DNA of 7,462 nucleotides from assembly GCA_902158745.1 (NCBI GenBank), contig CABGHH010000075.1, forward strand, positions 1-7,462, given 5' to 3'. Source of the DNA: Candidatus Methanolliviera sp. GoM_asphalt. GTDB lineage: Archaea > Halobacteriota > Methanoliparia > Methanoliparales > Methanoliparaceae. The notes beneath the pieces are model-generated. The model saw only the letters and a program-made list of their open reading frames with translations. It was not told the origin of the DNA and did not search any database. Below, in pieces: positions 5,879 through 7,462 of this stretch (the first letter of the stretch is position 1; each line of letters starts with the position of its first letter). The translations under genes were made by a program, and so were the position numbers.

Positions 5879-5897
5879 GGAGCCATAGTGCATCGCC

Positions 5898-6836
5898 ATG
5901 AAAAATGAAAGCATTAAGGTAATAGAAGTCAGAGAACTGACAAAGAAGTTCGGTGATGTTACTGCAGTCAACCAGATTTCTTTTGGTGTTAGGAAACGTG
6001 AAATCTTCGGCTTCCTTGGCCCGAACGGAGCAGGAAAGACAACGACCATCAGGATGCTGACCGGGCTGCTCACGCCTGATTCTGGCGATGTCCTCATAGG
6101 CGGCGTAGATATAAGAAAGAACCCAATAAAAGCCAAGATGAAGATCGGGGTCATCCCGGAGATGGGTAATGTCTATGTTGACCTAACTGCGAAACAGAAC
6201 ATCATCTTAGCGGGCAGATTCTATGGTATCGCCCGCGGCGAATTGGGGAATAAAGCAGATGCGATTCTAGCCAAATTCGGGCTTTTAGAAAGGGCGGATG
6301 ATCCGGTAAAGACCTTTTCGAAAGGTATGAAACAGCAGGTTAATATCGCAAGTGCTATTGTTCATAGTCCCGAACTCCTCTTTCTTGATGAACCGACCGC
6401 GGGATTAGATGTTCAAAGCCAACGCATGATTAAAACTATCATACGGGAGATGAATCAAAGAGGCACAACCATCTTCTTGACCACGCACAATATCGAAGAG
6501 GCGAATGTGCTGTGCGATAGGGTAGGGATAATAAATAATGGTAAAATAGCGGCTATTGATACGCCGGAAGGGTTGAAGAGGACTTTTGAAGAGACACAAT
6601 CAGTAGAAATCTCTTTTGATAAGCCGGTTGATCTCAGTGAGATAGAAGAAAGCCGATTACTAATCCGGAAGGAGAAATTAGGCGATAAATGGCGATTATA
6701 TACCGACAATCCCGATAAAGTAGTAAAATATTTGGCACAATTCGCGCAGGACCATAACTTAATATTTACCACTATGGAGATCTGTGGTGCGAGTTTGGAA
6801 GACGCATTTGTTAAATTAACGGAGGATAAATATTGA
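5898..6836 (+). CDS. ABC-2 type transporter, ATP-binding protein
   Basis: This is the ATPase subunit of an exporter, acting at the inner face of the membrane with the permease encoded next. The 312-residue protein has Walker A GPNGAGKTT at residues 41-49 (Lys47), signature FSKGMKQQ at 140-147, Walker B LLFLDEPT at 160-167 (catalytic Glu165), D-loop AGLD at 168-171 and H-loop His197 in TTHNIEEA. The Q-loop position reads VIPEMGNVYVDLT, with Glu88 where Gln is usual. A C-terminal extension from about 230 (VEISFDKP, then MEICGASLEDAFVKLT) is of the DUF4162 type seen in drug and ABC-2 exporters. An in-frame TAG at 5886 excludes an earlier start. The substrate cannot be told. Codon use returns to the AUA-rich, AGA/AGG-containing style of dapA. 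Confidence 0.93.
   Translation: MKNESIKVIEVRELTKKFGDVTAVNQISFGVRKREIFGFLGPNGAGKTTTIRMLTGLLTPDSGDVLIGGVDIRKNPIKAKMKIGVIPEMGNVYVDLTAKQNIILAGRFYGIARGELGNKADAILAKFGLLERADDPVKTFSKGMKQQVNIASAIVHSPELLFLDEPTAGLDVQSQRMIKTIIREMNQRGTTIFLTTHNIEEANVLCDRVGIINNGKIAAIDTPEGLKRTFEETQSVEISFDKPVDLSEIEESRLLIRKEKLGDKWRLYTDNPDKVVKYLAQFAQDHNLIFTTMEICGASLEDAFVKLTEDKY
6821..6826 (+). promoter_or_regulatory. Shine-Dalgarno site GGAGGA for the ABC permease
   Basis: GGAGGA lies inside the end of the ATPase gene, six bases before TTG 6833 and twelve before the in-frame ATG 6839. The spacing favours the TTG, whose last two bases begin the upstream TGA stop. Confidence 0.6.
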
Positions 6837-7462
6837 TCATGCCCTTAAGGAACTTTAACCGCCCGTTCTTTCGCGGGATCGCAGTAGTAACAGAGAAGAA
6901 TATCAGGCTTTATTACACTAAACCGCCGGTTATTATATTCGGTTTCTTGTTTCCACTATTCATGTTTCTGGCCTTTTATCTCGGTAAGGAGATAGATTTT
7001 TACGTCTTCTTTCCCGGGCTTTTAGCGATGTTCCTATTCTTTATCGCATCATCCGTAGGTCCGCTAATAACGCCCTGGGAGAAACAGGCAGGTACTTATG
7101 AACGATTGCTGTCCTTTCCGGTTAGTATCACTACAATTATTCTGGGCGACTGTGCAGCGGGCATGATTTTTGGTATTATGATAAATGTTGTTGTCTTAGC
7201 GGTGGGGCTGATAACTTTGAATTACTGTTTGAACATAATGATATTGTGCCTGGGTATGTTGTTGGGTGCGTTCTGTTTCTCAGCCCTTGGTGTGTCACTG
7301 GCATCGCCGTCCGTTCAAAATCCGTCATATGTAATGATGTTTTCCAGTATTATCCGCTTCCCACTGATATTCATTAGCGGTATCTTCATACCGTTAGAGG
7401 ACCTGCATGGACTCGGGAGAATGCTGTGTTACTTCTCGCCCATTACCTATCTGGTTGATATA
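6833..7462 (+). CDS. ABC-2 type transporter, permease protein, 5' part
   Basis: This is the membrane subunit of the exporter. It is open to the window end after 210 codons; such permeases are usually 240-280 residues, so only the last helix or so is missing. Hydrophobic segments lie at about residues 32-50, 57-75, 103-127, 132-156 and 168-188. Family-like blocks are ERLLSFPVSITTIILGD (90-106), the loop between helices 2 and 3 that couples to the ATPase, and SGIFIPLEDL followed by FSPITYLVDI (201-210) near the last helix. The TTG start at 6833 overlaps the ATPase stop (TTGA) and has well-spaced GGAGGA; ATG 6839 is the alternative, two codons later. Identification as ABC-2 permease rests on the hydropathy pattern, these blocks and the neighbour. 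Confidence 0.88.
   Translation, partial: MIMPLRNFNRPFFRGIAVVTEKNIRLYYTKPPVIIFGFLFPLFMFLAFYLGKEIDFYVFFPGLLAMFLFFIASSVGPLITPWEKQAGTYERLLSFPVSITTIILGDCAAGMIFGIMINVVVLAVGLITLNYCLNIMILCLGMLLGAFCFSALGVSLASPSVQNPSYVMMFSSIIRFPLIFISGIFIPLEDLHGLGRMLCYFSPITYLVDI

Noticed and set aside
6150..6175. Glu88 in place of the Q-loop glutamine of the ABC ATPase
   Set aside because: PE at this place is, as far as I recall, common in archaeal ABC-2 ATPases; all other motifs are intact, so it does not suggest an inactive or novel protein.

Overview
The window reads as chromosomal DNA from a euryarchaeon. The left end carries archaeal/eukaryotic-type ribosomal protein genes (S15 of the long archaeal form, and S17e, which bacteria lack). 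These genes use many AUA and AGA/AGG codons, start often at GTG, and have GGTGA/GGAGG ribosome binding sites. I would guess a methanogen or ANME-type lineage, but the sequence alone does not settle this.

Region 1 (1-1625) is a compact housekeeping operon: the 3' end of rps15, a small two-helix membrane protein of unknown role, rps17e, and dapA (lysine/diaminopimelate synthesis). The genes touch or overlap by a few bases. Region 2 (1626-2521) is a MntA/HepT-type nucleotidyltransferase-HEPN toxin-antitoxin pair, with the antitoxin gene first and the two frames overlapping. Region 3 (2522-2874) is a 353-base AT-rich stretch without a firm gene. It ends in a plausible archaeal promoter with an operator-like inverted repeat and a possible leader ORF.

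Region 4 (2875-5837) is the most interesting part: two genes overlapping by ATGA. The second encodes a 747-residue NLR-like STAND protein (helical adaptor domain, NB-ARC NTPase, five nearly identical 42-residue TPRs plus degenerate ends). The first encodes a 240-residue protein with the same adaptor domain (45 of 59 residues identical over the best block) but no NTPase, no TPRs and no recognisable effector enzyme. The layout suggests an immune or cell-suicide sensor that recruits a partner by adaptor-adaptor contact. The partner's C-terminal region would be an undescribed effector or relay module.

Region 5 (5838-7462) is an ABC-2 type exporter: a complete ATPase gene and a translationally coupled permease gene cut by the window end. 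Regions 2 and 4 look like accessory (defence) genes placed between a housekeeping operon and a transporter. Region 4 also differs visibly in codon use from its neighbours, which fits horizontal acquisition.
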